A stretch of 51,561 nt of DNA, taken from assembly GCF_024055715.1 (NCBI RefSeq), contig NZ_JAMXMV010000037.1:1-51561 (forward strand), read 5' to 3'. The stretch is from Actinoallomurus soli. Lineage in GTDB: Bacteria; Actinomycetota; Actinomycetes; Streptosporangiales; Streptosporangiaceae. Each line of letters begins with the position of its first letter. The stretch's first letter is position 1. The position numbers and the translations under genes were made by a program. Shown in pieces: positions 1 through 8,215 of the stretch. The notes beneath the pieces were generated by a model. That model did no database searches and was not told the origin of the DNA. It worked only from the letters and a program-made list of their open reading frames with translations.

Positions 1-1
1 G

Positions 2-178
2 GCCGCGACCGGCCCGGACGCGCAGGGCGGCCGGTTCTACGGCCCCAAGGGACCGGGCGGCCTCGGCGGCGCTCCCGCACAGCAGGAGCTGTGGGCTCCG
101 CTGCGCGACATGGACGACGCCCGCAGGATCTGGGAGTCCTCCGAGCGGCTGGTCGGCGTGGGGTTCAGGACGCCCTGA
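2..178 (+). CDS. Short-chain dehydrogenase/reductase, 3' end only
   Basis: Only the last 58 codons lie in the window; the start is off the left edge. The residues GRFYGPKGPGGLGG followed by QELWAPLRD and ARRIWESSERLVGV resemble the C-terminal tail of actinobacterial SDR oxidoreductases of the protochlorophyllide-reductase-like group, which run to about 300 residues. The Rossmann fold and YxxxK site would lie upstream and cannot be checked. It converges on the N-acetyltransferase gene and the two overlap tail to tail by 14 bases, so they share no separate terminator. The family call rests on the tail alone. Confidence 0.6.
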   Translation, partial: AATGPDAQGGRFYGPKGPGGLGGAPAQQELWAPLRDMDDARRIWESSERLVGVGFRTP

Positions 179-926
179 CCTCCGGGACGCGGTCGAGCTC
201 GACGCCGAAGTGGGCGCGGTAGGCGGCGAGCACCTCCGCGTCGTCGCCCAGCCGTTCCTCCCGTCGCTCGCCGTCGACCGTACGGATGAGGGTGCGGCCG
301 TTCAGCGTGATCCGGCCGGTCTCGGTGAGCAGCGAGCACACGAGGGACCGGGTGAAGTGGGACGCCGGGGACGTGCGGTGCCACCAGCAGCCGGCGACGA
401 AGTCCCGCAGCCGGCGCGGGCGGGTCTCCAGGCGATAGGCCGGCCGCCCGTCCCGCAGCACGTCGAGGTCGCCGTCGGCGGTCTCGGCGATCCGGAAGGT
501 TCCTCCGGGGTCCTCCTGCTCGCCGCGTTCGTCGATCCGCAGCGGGTGGTGGGCGTGGTCGCCGAACCCGACGTCGACCAGCCACGGCCCGGCCCGCAGG
601 GCCAGGTGGTCGTACGGGATGCCCGGTCCGTCGTCACCGAGGACACGGGCGGCGAGGTGCGTCACGTCGTAGCCCAGCGCCGACAGCAGGGCCCCGAACG
701 CCCCGTTGAGCTCGTAACAGAACCCGCCCCGCCGGCGATCGACGATCTTGGCGACCAGGGCGTCCTCGTCCAGGACGATGTCCTCGCCCAGGTGGATTGC
801 GAGGTTCTCGAACGGCACGGCGAGCAGGTGCCGCAGGTGCAGGTCGCGGAGGGCCTCGTCGTCGGGGCGCGCGGGCAGGTCCGCACCGATGCGCGCCAGG
901 TAGGCCTTCACCCGGGTTTCGTCCAT
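165..926 (-). CDS. nat: Arylamine N-acetyltransferase
   Basis: 253 residues, close to the usual bacterial NAT length of about 275. The enzyme moves acetyl from acetyl-CoA to arylamines, hydrazines or arylhydroxylamines through a cysteine thioester. The catalytic triad is readable: Cys70 in RGGFCYELN, His107 in YDHLAL and Asp118 in LVDVGFG. The N-terminal helical part contains the typical PFENLAIHLG segment. It is a stand-alone gene that converges on and overlaps the SDR gene by 14 bases. In rifamycin-type clusters NAT homologues close macrolactams, but no PKS genes are present here, so a housekeeping or detoxification role is more likely. Confidence 0.93.
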   Translation of the reverse strand: MDETRVKAYLARIGADLPARPDDEALRDLHLRHLLAVPFENLAIHLGEDIVLDEDALVAKIVDRRRGGFCYELNGAFGALLSALGYDVTHLAARVLGDDGPGIPYDHLALRAGPWLVDVGFGDHAHHPLRIDERGEQEDPGGTFRIAETADGDLDVLRDGRPAYRLETRPRRLRDFVAGCWWHRTSPASHFTRSLVCSLLTETGRITLNGRTLIRTVDGERREERLGDDAEVLAAYRAHFGVELDRVPEVRAS

Positions 927-992
927 GCCTCATTCACGCACGCCGGCACGGCACCGGGCCATCGGTCATGGGTCGTACGCCGGGTCGTAGGG

Positions 993-1706
993 CTACGAGC
1001 GGAAGAGCGCGCTCCTCGGGCCCATGATCATGCGGTCGTTCGGGACGAGGGTGCGCATGACGGCGCGCAGCCTCGACTCGGCGATCGACACGCATCCGCC
1101 GGTCGGGGTGACGCCGCCGACGTGGAAGAAGATCGCCGATCCCAGTCCGGGCTTGGCGTTCGGCCGGTTGTAGTTGATGACGACGGCCTGGTGGTACGGG
1201 CCGCGCTGCGCGATCGCCGACAGGTCCTCGTCGGTCGAGCGGCACGGGTCCGAGTAGTACTCGTTGTAGTGGCTCTTGCCCGGGGTCGCGCCCCAGCAGT
1301 CACCACTGCTGCGCAGGGTGCGGTACTTGAGCTTCGTCCCGGGGTTGCCGAGCCCGAACGCCTCGGTGAGCGTGAACGACCCGGTCGGCGTCGCGCCGTC
1401 ACCCTCGCGCTTCGCGCCCGGCCGGGCGAAGGCGCCGGTCCCCGCGCGTCCCGTGGTGACGCTGACCCGCTTCCACGCGTTGCCCTGCTTCGCGCACTCG
1501 GTGACCACGACGTGGTTCGAGTCGAACGAGGAGGAGATCGCGAACACGACGTGCGCGGCCGACCCGGTGGTGTAGCGCAGCCTGCCGTGGTTCGCGGCGG
1601 AGCACGGGTCGAAGGTCTGCGCCTGCGCGGCGGGCGCAAGGCCGGTCAGGGCCGTTCCGCCGGCGAGGACGAGCGACGCGATAAGGGCGGTTCGATGCGG
1701 CTTCAT
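993..1706 (-). CDS. Secreted L,D-transpeptidase (YkuD-like) family protein
   Basis: 237 residues. A Sec-type signal peptide (MKPHRTALIASLVLAGG..., cleavage after an AQA-type site near residue 29) exports it. The C-terminal half has the YkuD-like signature: His195, then TGGC with Cys205 as likely nucleophile, then VSI. Family members cross-link or trim peptidoglycan peptides, or anchor proteins to them. The site reads TGGCVS rather than the classical SHGCVRL, so catalytic activity is inferred. The start is the ATG preceded by GGGGGT at good spacing; a GTG six bases upstream is less likely. It is divergent from the DUF1707 gene. Confidence 0.75.
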   Translation of the reverse strand: MKPHRTALIASLVLAGGTALTGLAPAAQAQTFDPCSAANHGRLRYTTGSAAHVVFAISSSFDSNHVVVTECAKQGNAWKRVSVTTGRAGTGAFARPGAKREGDGATPTGSFTLTEAFGLGNPGTKLKYRTLRSSGDCWGATPGKSHYNEYYSDPCRSTDEDLSAIAQRGPYHQAVVINYNRPNAKPGLGSAIFFHVGGVTPTGGCVSIAESRLRAVMRTLVPNDRMIMGPRSALFRS

Positions 1707-1766
1707 GAGCACCCCCAGCGGTGTTCGGCACCACCACGAACCCTACGCACCGGGACGCGGGCGATC

Positions 1767-1772
1767 TAGGGT
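1767..1772 (+). promoter_or_regulatory. -10 element of a leaderless promoter
   Basis: TAGGGT is followed by exactly six bases and then the ATG of the DUF1707 gene. A transcript starting seven bases after the -10 would begin at the A of ATG, and no Shine-Dalgarno sequence is present. The same spacing recurs at four other genes in this window. Confidence 0.5.
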
Positions 1773-1778
1773 GGCGCC

Positions 1779-2393
1779 ATGACGAATCTTCCGGAGCGGC
1801 GCGAGATGCGCATCTCCGACGCCGAGCGCGACCAGGTCGCGGCGATCCTGCGCGAGGCGGCGGGCGAGGGCCGGCTCGACCTCGAGGAGCTCGACGAGCG
1901 CCTCACGGCAGTCTACGCCGCCAAGACGTACGGCGACCTGGAGCCCATCACCCGTGACCTGCCCGAACCGGCGGCCCGGCCGGCCGCCGCGGCGCGCGGG
2001 GACCGGTTCGGCGGGACGCCCGGATCCCGGGCGGCGTTCGGGATCATGAGCGGGTTCCAGCGCAAGGGCACGTGGGTCGTTCCCGAGGAGTTCACCGCCG
2101 TGGCGTTCTGGGGCGGCGGGCAGCTCGACCTGCGGGACGCGACGTTCGAGGCGCCCGTGGTGACCATCCGGGCGTTCGCCGTCATGGGCGGCGTGGAGAT
2201 CATCGTTCCCGAGGACGCTGAGGTCCACGTGAACGGGATCGGCATCATGGGCGGCTTCGACCACCGCGCGAGCGGCGTGGGCGCGGCGGGGGCGCCGAAG
2301 ATCATCGTCACCGGTTTCGCGTTCTGGGGCGGGGTCGGGGTGCAGCGCAGAGCCTCCGACGCCGAGGCACGGCGCCGGAGGCTCGAGGGTTAG
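1779..2393 (+). CDS. DUF1707 protein with LiaF-like C-terminal domain
   Basis: 204 residues. Residues about 10-62 (RISDAERDQVAAILREAAGEG... LDELDERL) form the DUF1707 (SHOCT-like) domain common in actinobacteria. Residues about 85-190 carry the repeating WGGG/MGG beta pattern of LiaF/DUF2154 cell-wall-stress proteins (VAFWGGGQLDL, AVMGGVEIIVP, IMGGFDHRA, AFWGGVGVQ). There is no membrane segment, so it is probably cytosolic or peripheral. Its function is not established; the domain pair suggests envelope-stress sensing. It appears to be translated from a leaderless mRNA and converges on the efflux gene. Confidence 0.85.
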   Translation: MTNLPERREMRISDAERDQVAAILREAAGEGRLDLEELDERLTAVYAAKTYGDLEPITRDLPEPAARPAAAARGDRFGGTPGSRAAFGIMSGFQRKGTWVVPEEFTAVAFWGGGQLDLRDATFEAPVVTIRAFAVMGGVEIIVPEDAEVHVNGIGIMGGFDHRASGVGAAGAPKIIVTGFAFWGGVGVQRRASDAEARRRRLEG

Positions 2394-2406
2394 CACCCCT
2401 CGCGTC

Positions 2407-4074
2407 TCACTTCGGGTCGCGGGCGTGTCTCGGGAGCAGGAACGCCGCGAGGAACGTCAGGCCGAGCAGGCCCACCTCCACCCAGAGCACGATCTTCATC
2501 GTCTCGACGAACCCGCTCTTCACCGCCGTACGGCCGACGTCGGCGGCCGCGCGCTGGGCCGGGACGCCCGCGGCGCGCACCTCTCCCTCGGCGCGCAGGC
2601 AGGAGGCGGGGACCGCCTCGGCGTCCTTGGCCACCGCCCGGTCGTGGCCGCAGTCGCGCAGCCCGGCGACGAGCCGGTCCCGGGCCGGTCCGGACACCCC
2701 GGCCGCGGCGAACGCCTTGGGCGCCGCCGCGTCCGTGGCCGACGCGACCTGGCCGCCGAGGACCCCGAAGAAGATGGTGCCGAGGACGGCGACCCCGAGG
2801 GCGCTGCCGAACTGCTGGACGGCGGTGAGCGTGCCGGACGCCGAACCCGTCTCGTGGGGCTCGACCGCCGCCAGCACGGTGTCGAAGAACGGCGCCATCA
2901 GCAGGCCCATGCCGATGCCGGTGAGCGTGAGCGCGGGGACGAAGTCCCACGGGCCGACGCCCGTGCCGGCCAGGTGCAGGGTGAGGACGATGGCCGCGAC
3001 GCCGAGGGCCATCACCAGCGTCCCGCCGTGGATCACCCGGCGGCCGAACTTCTGCACCGCCTGCGCGACGCCGAAGCCGATGACCACGCCAGCCGACCAG
3101 GGCACCGTCGACAGCCCGGCCCGCAGCGGGGAGTATCCGAGGCCGATCTGCAGGAACAGGCTGAAGACCAGGGAGAACCCGGCCATGCCGGAGAAGAACA
3201 CGGTGCCGACGACCAGCCCGCCCGTGAAGCCGCGCTTGTGGAACAGGCTCGGCACGACGAGCGGATGGCCGCCCGCGCGCTTCGTGCGGGCCTCGTACCA
3301 GCCGAAGAGCCCGAAGACCGCGACGCCGACGGCGATCATCGCGAAGGTCCACGCCGGCCAGCCGAGCTCGCGGCCCTGCACCAGCGGGTAGACCATCAGC
3401 AGTGAGGCGAGCGCGGCCAGCAGTACGCCGACGAGGTCGAGTCTGGCCGCCTCCGGCGACCGGGAGGCCGGCAGGAACCGCAGCCCGCCGAGCACGGCCA
3501 GCAGCCCGAGCGGCAGGTTGATGATGAAGATCATCCGCCAGCCGGTGCCGAAGAGGTCGGCGTCGATGAGCCAGCCGGCGAGGATCGGGCCGCCGACCGA
3601 GGACAGGCCCATCACCGGGCCGAACGCGCCGAACGCCTTGCCCATCTCCTCCTCGGCGAACATCTCCTTGATCATGCCGAGCCCCTGCGGGAGCATGACG
3701 GCTCCGAAGAGCCCCTGGAGGCCGCGGAAGGCGATCAGCATCTCCGGGTCCTGCGCGAGGGCGCACAGCAGCGAGCCGGCCGTGAAGCCCAGCGCGCCGA
3801 TCACGAACATCCGCCGGCGGCCGACGACGTCCCCCAGCCGCCCGCCGGTGATCAGGCCGACCGCCATCGCCAGCGTGTAGGCGGCGCCCAGCCACTGCAC
3901 GATGCTCGCGCTGCCGCCGAGGTCGGCGCGGATCGACGGTGCCGCGATGCTCGTGATCATGGCGTCGAGCATGTCCATGACCTCGGCGGCCAGGATGACG
4001 AACAGGGCGACCCACCGCCAGCGGTACCCCGCCGAGGTGCCGACGCCCATCCGGGACTCGTCGGTCGCGGTCAT
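2407..4074 (-). CDS. MFS efflux transporter, DHA2 (14-TM) family
   Basis: 555 residues with about 14 predicted membrane helices, typical of the proton-antiport multidrug DHA2 (EmrB/QacA) group. The cytoplasmic loop GGRLGDVVGRRRMF after the second helix is the MFS motif A, and the first helix carries an acidic EVMDMLD segment. A soluble loop of about 80 residues lies before the last helix. The start is the ATG with GAGGAGA seven bases upstream; a longer in-frame reading lacks such a site. Two ATATCGCGT direct repeats lie just upstream and may bind a PadR- or MarR-type repressor, although none is encoded next door. The substrate is unknown. Confidence 0.9.
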   Translation of the reverse strand: MTATDESRMGVGTSAGYRWRWVALFVILAAEVMDMLDAMITSIAAPSIRADLGGSASIVQWLGAAYTLAMAVGLITGGRLGDVVGRRRMFVIGALGFTAGSLLCALAQDPEMLIAFRGLQGLFGAVMLPQGLGMIKEMFAEEEMGKAFGAFGPVMGLSSVGGPILAGWLIDADLFGTGWRMIFIINLPLGLLAVLGGLRFLPASRSPEAARLDLVGVLLAALASLLMVYPLVQGRELGWPAWTFAMIAVGVAVFGLFGWYEARTKRAGGHPLVVPSLFHKRGFTGGLVVGTVFFSGMAGFSLVFSLFLQIGLGYSPLRAGLSTVPWSAGVVIGFGVAQAVQKFGRRVIHGGTLVMALGVAAIVLTLHLAGTGVGPWDFVPALTLTGIGMGLLMAPFFDTVLAAVEPHETGSASGTLTAVQQFGSALGVAVLGTIFFGVLGGQVASATDAAAPKAFAAAGVSGPARDRLVAGLRDCGHDRAVAKDAEAVPASCLRAEGEVRAAGVPAQRAAADVGRTAVKSGFVETMKIVLWVEVGLLGLTFLAAFLLPRHARDPK

Positions 4075-4112
4075 GACTTCTCCTCTGGTCTTTTTGCTCG
4101 GTTTCAGAGAAG

Positions 4113-4152
4113 ATATATCGCGTAGACGTCGAGAGGTCAAGACATATCGCGT
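4113..4152. promoter_or_regulatory. Putative operator with ATATCGCGT direct repeats upstream of the MFS gene
   Basis: ATATCGCGT occurs at 4115-4123 and again at 4144-4152, 29 bases apart start to start, in a short AT-rich island 41-78 bases before the pump start. The ATATCGCG core resembles half of the ATATATCGCGATATAT-like sites bound by some PadR regulators. The regulator is not identified. Confidence 0.4.
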
Positions 4153-4213
4153 TACCTCTCACAAGCGTTCAACCGCGCGCGCCCTACCGTGGCCGCCTTC
4201 GCCGGGGGCGCTT

Positions 4214-4711
4214 CTACCGGCGGCGCTCCAGGTCGGCCAGGTGGGCCGCCGCCGCGTCGACGTCGTCCTCGGCGAACACCGCGATCCCGTGGCGCTCCAG
4301 CAGGGCCGTCGTGACACCCTCGCCCGGCACCGTCGTGCCGCTGAAGCCGCCGTCGTAGATCCGCGCGACGCCGCAGGAGGGGCTGCGCTCCTTGAGGATC
4401 GCCATCCGCACGCCGTACGCGCGCGCCTGGTCGAGGGCGTGCCGCGCGCCCTTGAGGAAGTGGGCCGTGACGTCGGCGCCGTCCGGGGTCAGCACCCGCG
4501 CCCGCCCGTCCAGCACGTCGCCGCCGAGTCCGCCGTGGATCTCGGCGGGCGGCCGCGGGACGGGCAGCCCGCCCCGTACCTCCGGGCAGACCGGCACGAG
4601 GCGCCCCTCGTCCCGCCACCGCGCGAAGAGACGGTGGTCGCTGCGCTTGCCGGTGCCGTCGTAGCGCACCGGAGTGCCGACGAGACAGGAGCTGACGAGG
4701 ATGCGTTCCAT
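4214..4711 (-). CDS. DUF523 family protein
   Basis: 165 residues covering the whole small DUF523 domain: MERILVSSCLVG at the start, then RLVPVCPEVRGGL, and KERSPSCGVARIYDG in the second half. The three conserved cysteine-containing stretches (SSCLVG, VPVCPE, SPSCG) are characteristic and may bind a metal or cofactor; the biochemical role of the family is not established. No ribosome site precedes the chosen ATG; a TACGCT box ends nine bases upstream, so a very short or absent leader is possible. It is divergent from the alpha/beta hydrolase gene. Confidence 0.85.
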   Translation of the reverse strand: MERILVSSCLVGTPVRYDGTGKRSDHRLFARWRDEGRLVPVCPEVRGGLPVPRPPAEIHGGLGGDVLDGRARVLTPDGADVTAHFLKGARHALDQARAYGVRMAILKERSPSCGVARIYDGGFSGTTVPGEGVTTALLERHGIAVFAEDDVDAAAAHLADLERRR

Positions 4712-4798
4712 CGAATTCAGCGTAGTCAAGCCCGGAGTACACAGATGTGACGACGGTCTCATACCTCGGCGACACCCGGGCGTGCCACCATTCGGATC

Positions 4799-5689
4799 AT
4801 GAGTTCGATGCAGGCGGATCTCCGGCGTGGACTCTCGTTCGTCCGCCCGGTCGGCAGGTCACGCGAACACATCGTCGAACCCGACCTGCCCCCCGCCCGT
4901 GTGCTCACGCTGCCCCGGCGCGGCGAGGTCACCGTGCGGGTCGTCGAGGGCCCCACGCCCGTCCTTCTCCTGCACGGCTGGGCCCTGACCGCGGACGTGA
5001 ACTTCTGTCACCTCATGCCGCACCTGTCGCAGGGCATGGTGGCCATGGACCACCACGGGCACGGGCGCGGGCCGACGCGGCCCGGACGGTTCCGCATCGA
5101 GTCCGCGGCGGACGACCAGGCCGCGCTGCTCGACGCACTGGGCATCGACGAGGTCGTCGTGTGCGGCTACTCCCTGGGCGGCCCGGTCGCCCTCGAGCTC
5201 GCGCGCCGCCACCCCGACCGGGTCGCCGGCCTGGTGCTGCAGTCCACCGCCCTGCGCTTCGACAGCCCCGCCGACCGGGTCACGCGGCCCCTCCTGAAGG
5301 CGCTCCGGCCGCTGACCCGCTTCGACGTCGGCCGTACGGCGCCGCTGCGCTACTTCAGCGACACGCGCAAGCGCAGCCCGGAGACGGCCCGGCTCTGGCC
5401 CTGGCTGCGCCGCGAGCTCGTACGGGCCCATCCCCGCGCGGTCATCGACACGATGCTGGCGGAGTACGAGTTCGACTTCCGGCGGCACGCGCCGCAGCTC
5501 GCCGGGCTGCCGACGGCCGTCGTCGTGACGACACGGGACCGCGCGGTGCCGCCCGGCGACCAGTACGGCATGGCCCGCCGCCTCGACGCCGAGGTGCTCG
5601 AGATCGACGACGACCACGACGTCTTCCTCGCCGACCCCGGCACGTACGTCGCGACGACGCTGGAGGCGATCCGGCGCGTCACCACCTGA
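4799..5689 (+). CDS. Alpha/beta-fold hydrolase
   Basis: 296 residues with a complete alpha/beta hydrolase core: oxyanion loop LLLHGWALT (57-64), nucleophile elbow GYSLGG with Ser125, likely acid Asp247 in TTRDRAVPP and catalytic His273 in DDDHDVF. The spacing matches esterases and lipases of the Abhydrolase_1 family. There is no signal peptide, so it is probably cytosolic. The substrate cannot be told. Its 3' end overlaps the convergent DUF711 gene by 11 bases. Confidence 0.9.
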   Translation: MSSMQADLRRGLSFVRPVGRSREHIVEPDLPPARVLTLPRRGEVTVRVVEGPTPVLLLHGWALTADVNFCHLMPHLSQGMVAMDHHGHGRGPTRPGRFRIESAADDQAALLDALGIDEVVVCGYSLGGPVALELARRHPDRVAGLVLQSTALRFDSPADRVTRPLLKALRPLTRFDVGRTAPLRYFSDTRKRSPETARLWPWLRRELVRAHPRAVIDTMLAEYEFDFRRHAPQLAGLPTAVVVTTRDRAVPPGDQYGMARRLDAEVLEIDDDHDVFLADPGTYVATTLEAIRRVTT

Positions 5690-6773
5690 CCGTCGTGTTC
5701 GTCAGGTACTCGGAGGTGAACGCCGTACGGTCGCCGTCGCGCGTGCCCGGCACGGGGAACAGCCGGGCCGACAGCGGCTTGCGCAGCCGTACGGCCAGGG
5801 CGGTGACGTCGAGCAGCAGCCGGGCGATGGCGTCGGCGGAGCTGTCGCCGGGCAGCGGAACGGTGTCCAGGCCGGTGCCGCAGACCGAGGAGTACGCCAG
5901 CAGGTCGTGCAGGCCGATCCGGCCCTCCTCCCAGCGCCGGGCGAGCACGACGTCCTCCATCACCGGCAGCATCAGCCCGTTGTAGCCGCAGGTCGGCAGG
6001 TCCGTGCTCCGGATGCCGGCGGTGAGCGCAGCGGCGACGGCGAGGGTTCCGGGCGCGCCGAACTCGCCGGTGATCTCCTCGAACGCCGCGCCGATGGAGT
6101 CCGGACCGTTCGGGGCCGGCGACAGGTCGATCCCGCCGAACGCCACCCCCAGCTCGGCCGCCACCCGCTCGGCGAGCCGTACGACCGGCGCGGCCTCCTC
6201 GGTGACGGCCGCGGCGACCCGCTCGGTCAGGCCGTCCAGGCCGCCCGTGGCCGCGGCGACCGCGATGCTCGCGCCCTGCAGACCGACCGTGAGGTTCGCC
6301 GGTCCCTCGTGGTAGGCGGCGGGAAAGAACGGGCCGCCCGGCGGGACGCACGCCAGCACGGCGAACCGGAAGTTGCCGAAGCCCTCCTCCGTCTCCTCCG
6401 CCAGGCGCAGCATCGCCTCCGCCGCCGGACGGGCCGCCGCCGTGTTGCCGTCGAGGCGGACGGTGCAGTTCAGCGCGTCATTGCCGATCAGCAGGTCCGG
6501 GATCGTCTCGACGCCCGAGGTCGCCGGGCCGAGCGAGCAGTACGTCAGGCCGGCGTCGTCGAGCGCGGCCTGCAGGTCGCGCGCGTACGCGGCGGTCGGC
6601 GTCATGTCGCCGAACACGGGACGGGTGGACAGGCGCAGCGTCTGCACCTCGTATCCGGCGTCGCGGAACACCGCCTCCGCGCGGCGCAGCGCGTCCGCGC
6701 CCTTCGCGACGACGTCCGCGGCCAGCGGGTGCGGCTCGGGCACCCCGAGAGTGAGCGTACGGATCGGGACCAT
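5679..6773 (-). CDS. DUF711 family protein
   Basis: 364 residues. It belongs to DUF711 (UPF0210-like), recognised from IPDLLIGNDALNCTVRL, the EGFGNFRFAV stretch, and the glycine-rich LTAGIRSTDLPTCGYNGLMLPVMED segment. The family is structurally related to glycyl-radical enzyme folds but has no firm function. It is the third gene of a leftward operon: the methyltransferase stop is three bases before this ATG, which suggests translational coupling. The C-terminal tail TTVRW is encoded within the overlap with the alpha/beta hydrolase gene. Confidence 0.85.
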   Translation of the reverse strand: MVPIRTLTLGVPEPHPLAADVVAKGADALRRAEAVFRDAGYEVQTLRLSTRPVFGDMTPTAAYARDLQAALDDAGLTYCSLGPATSGVETIPDLLIGNDALNCTVRLDGNTAAARPAAEAMLRLAEETEEGFGNFRFAVLACVPPGGPFFPAAYHEGPANLTVGLQGASIAVAAATGGLDGLTERVAAAVTEEAAPVVRLAERVAAELGVAFGGIDLSPAPNGPDSIGAAFEEITGEFGAPGTLAVAAALTAGIRSTDLPTCGYNGLMLPVMEDVVLARRWEEGRIGLHDLLAYSSVCGTGLDTVPLPGDSSADAIARLLLDVTALAVRLRKPLSARLFPVPGTRDGDRTAFTSEYLTNTTVRW

Positions 6774-6776
6774 GGC

Positions 6777-8213
6777 TCAAATCATGTCAAAGAACCCGTC
6801 GGCCACCAGATCGGGCAGCAGGGCGAGGGCCCGGGCCCGTACGGTGCCGGCGTCCGCGCCGGTCAGCTCGGCGATCGCGTCGAGCAGCGGGCCGAGGGGC
6901 AGGTCGCCGTCGCAGGCCCCGGCCAGCGCGGCCTCGACCGTTCCGACCTGGGCGGCGCGGCGCAGCCCGTACGACTGCCGCAGCACGATCCGCTCGGGAT
7001 CCTCCGCGCCCGGCGGGCCGATCTGCTCCTGGACGACCCCCGGCGCGGTGCGCAGCGTCGTCTCCAGGGTGAGGCGCGGCCGCGCGCGTACGACGTCCCG
7101 GACGTACGCGCCCACGGGCTGGTCGACGGCGTGCCGCAGCTCCTCGACCCGTACGTCCTCCCCGCCGGAGGCGTGCAGGCTGATCCAGCCGAAGCCGACG
7201 CCGGTGACCTTGTGCGCCTCGAAGTAGTCCAGCCAGGCGTCGTAGCGGCGGCGGTACTCCGGCGAGCCGACGTCGCAGGAGTCCCGCAGCCACAGCTCGG
7301 CGTACTCCGCGGGATCCTGCACGTCGCGCTGGACGACCCAGCCGTCGACGCCCTCGATCCAGTCCGCGACGCGTTCGCGCCAGTCCTCGCCCTCGACGTG
7401 CAGCCAGTTCGCCAGCAGGTGGCACCAGCCGCCCGGCGCCAGGTGCGCGGGCGCCCGCCGGACCAGGCGCCGGCACAGCTCGTCGCCCGGCAGCCCCGTC
7501 TCGCGGTACTCGAACCGCAGATCGGGTGAGATCACGAACGGCGGGTTCGACACGATCAGGTCGAACGTTCGGCCCTCGACGGGCTCGAACAGCGAGCCCT
7601 TCAGCAGCTTGGCGTCGATCCCGGACAGCGCGAAGCTCAGCCGGGCCAGGTCGAGGGCGCGCGCGCTGACGTCGGTGGCGGTGACGCTCCGGGCCCGGTC
7701 CGCCAGATGCACGGCCTGCACGCCCGATCCCGTCCCGAGGTCCAGGACGTCGCCGACCGGGCCGCGTACGACCAGCTGGGCCAGGTTGTTCGACGCGCCG
7801 CCCTGCCCGACGACGTGGTCGGGCCGCAACGGGACGCCGCCCGGCCGTGCCTTCAGGTCGGAGACGACGTGGCCGCGGGCCGAGGGCGGATCGCCGGCGC
7901 CGGAGGCGGACTCGACCGGTTCGACGTGCAGCAGGGCGCGGACCTCACCGCCGGAGCGTTCGACCAGGCCGAGGGCGGCCAGGTCGTCGGCCGGCAGCGC
8001 CGGCTCCGGCACGGGCACCTGCAGCCAGAACAGCCGGACCAGGCTCTCCAGCGGCGTGCCGTCCCGCGTGGCGCGCAGCGCCGGAACGATCTCATCGCGG
8101 GCCAACGCGGCCCCGGCGACCGGCCCGAGGAGGTGCCGGACCCCGGCAACGGTGTAGTCGGCGTGCTCGAACAGCCCGCGCACGCGCGCGGCGGCGCCCC
8201 GGTCGACGGTCAC
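6777..8213 (-). CDS. Class I SAM-dependent methyltransferase, PrmC/HemK-like motif
   Basis: 478 residues. The core methyltransferase is in the middle: DLGTGSGVQAVHLA binds SAM, and SNPPF at about residue 223 is the NPPY/F motif of N-methyltransferases acting on amides or exocyclic amines, such as PrmC glutamine methylases. It is flanked by an N-terminal helical domain (DUF7059-like) and a C-terminal helical domain found in actinobacterial homologues. The substrate is unknown; a protein or nucleic-acid amine is the inference. The start is a GTG two bases after the amidase stop, so it is likely translated by coupling. Confidence 0.85.
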   Translation of the reverse strand: MTVDRGAAARVRGLFEHADYTVAGVRHLLGPVAGAALARDEIVPALRATRDGTPLESLVRLFWLQVPVPEPALPADDLAALGLVERSGGEVRALLHVEPVESASGAGDPPSARGHVVSDLKARPGGVPLRPDHVVGQGGASNNLAQLVVRGPVGDVLDLGTGSGVQAVHLADRARSVTATDVSARALDLARLSFALSGIDAKLLKGSLFEPVEGRTFDLIVSNPPFVISPDLRFEYRETGLPGDELCRRLVRRAPAHLAPGGWCHLLANWLHVEGEDWRERVADWIEGVDGWVVQRDVQDPAEYAELWLRDSCDVGSPEYRRRYDAWLDYFEAHKVTGVGFGWISLHASGGEDVRVEELRHAVDQPVGAYVRDVVRARPRLTLETTLRTAPGVVQEQIGPPGAEDPERIVLRQSYGLRRAAQVGTVEAALAGACDGDLPLGPLLDAIAELTGADAGTVRARALALLPDLVADGFFDMI

Positions 8214-8215
8214 GC

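Noticed and set aside
210-1769. 519-residue open reading on the + strand across the NAT and transpeptidase genes
   Set aside because: Arg/Val/Gly-rich composition, no ribosome site and no motif; it is the high-GC antisense shadow of two recognised genes.
2390-4162. 590-residue minus-strand reading over the MFS gene
   Set aside because: Out of frame with the recognisable transporter, with Arg/Gly-rich shadow composition.
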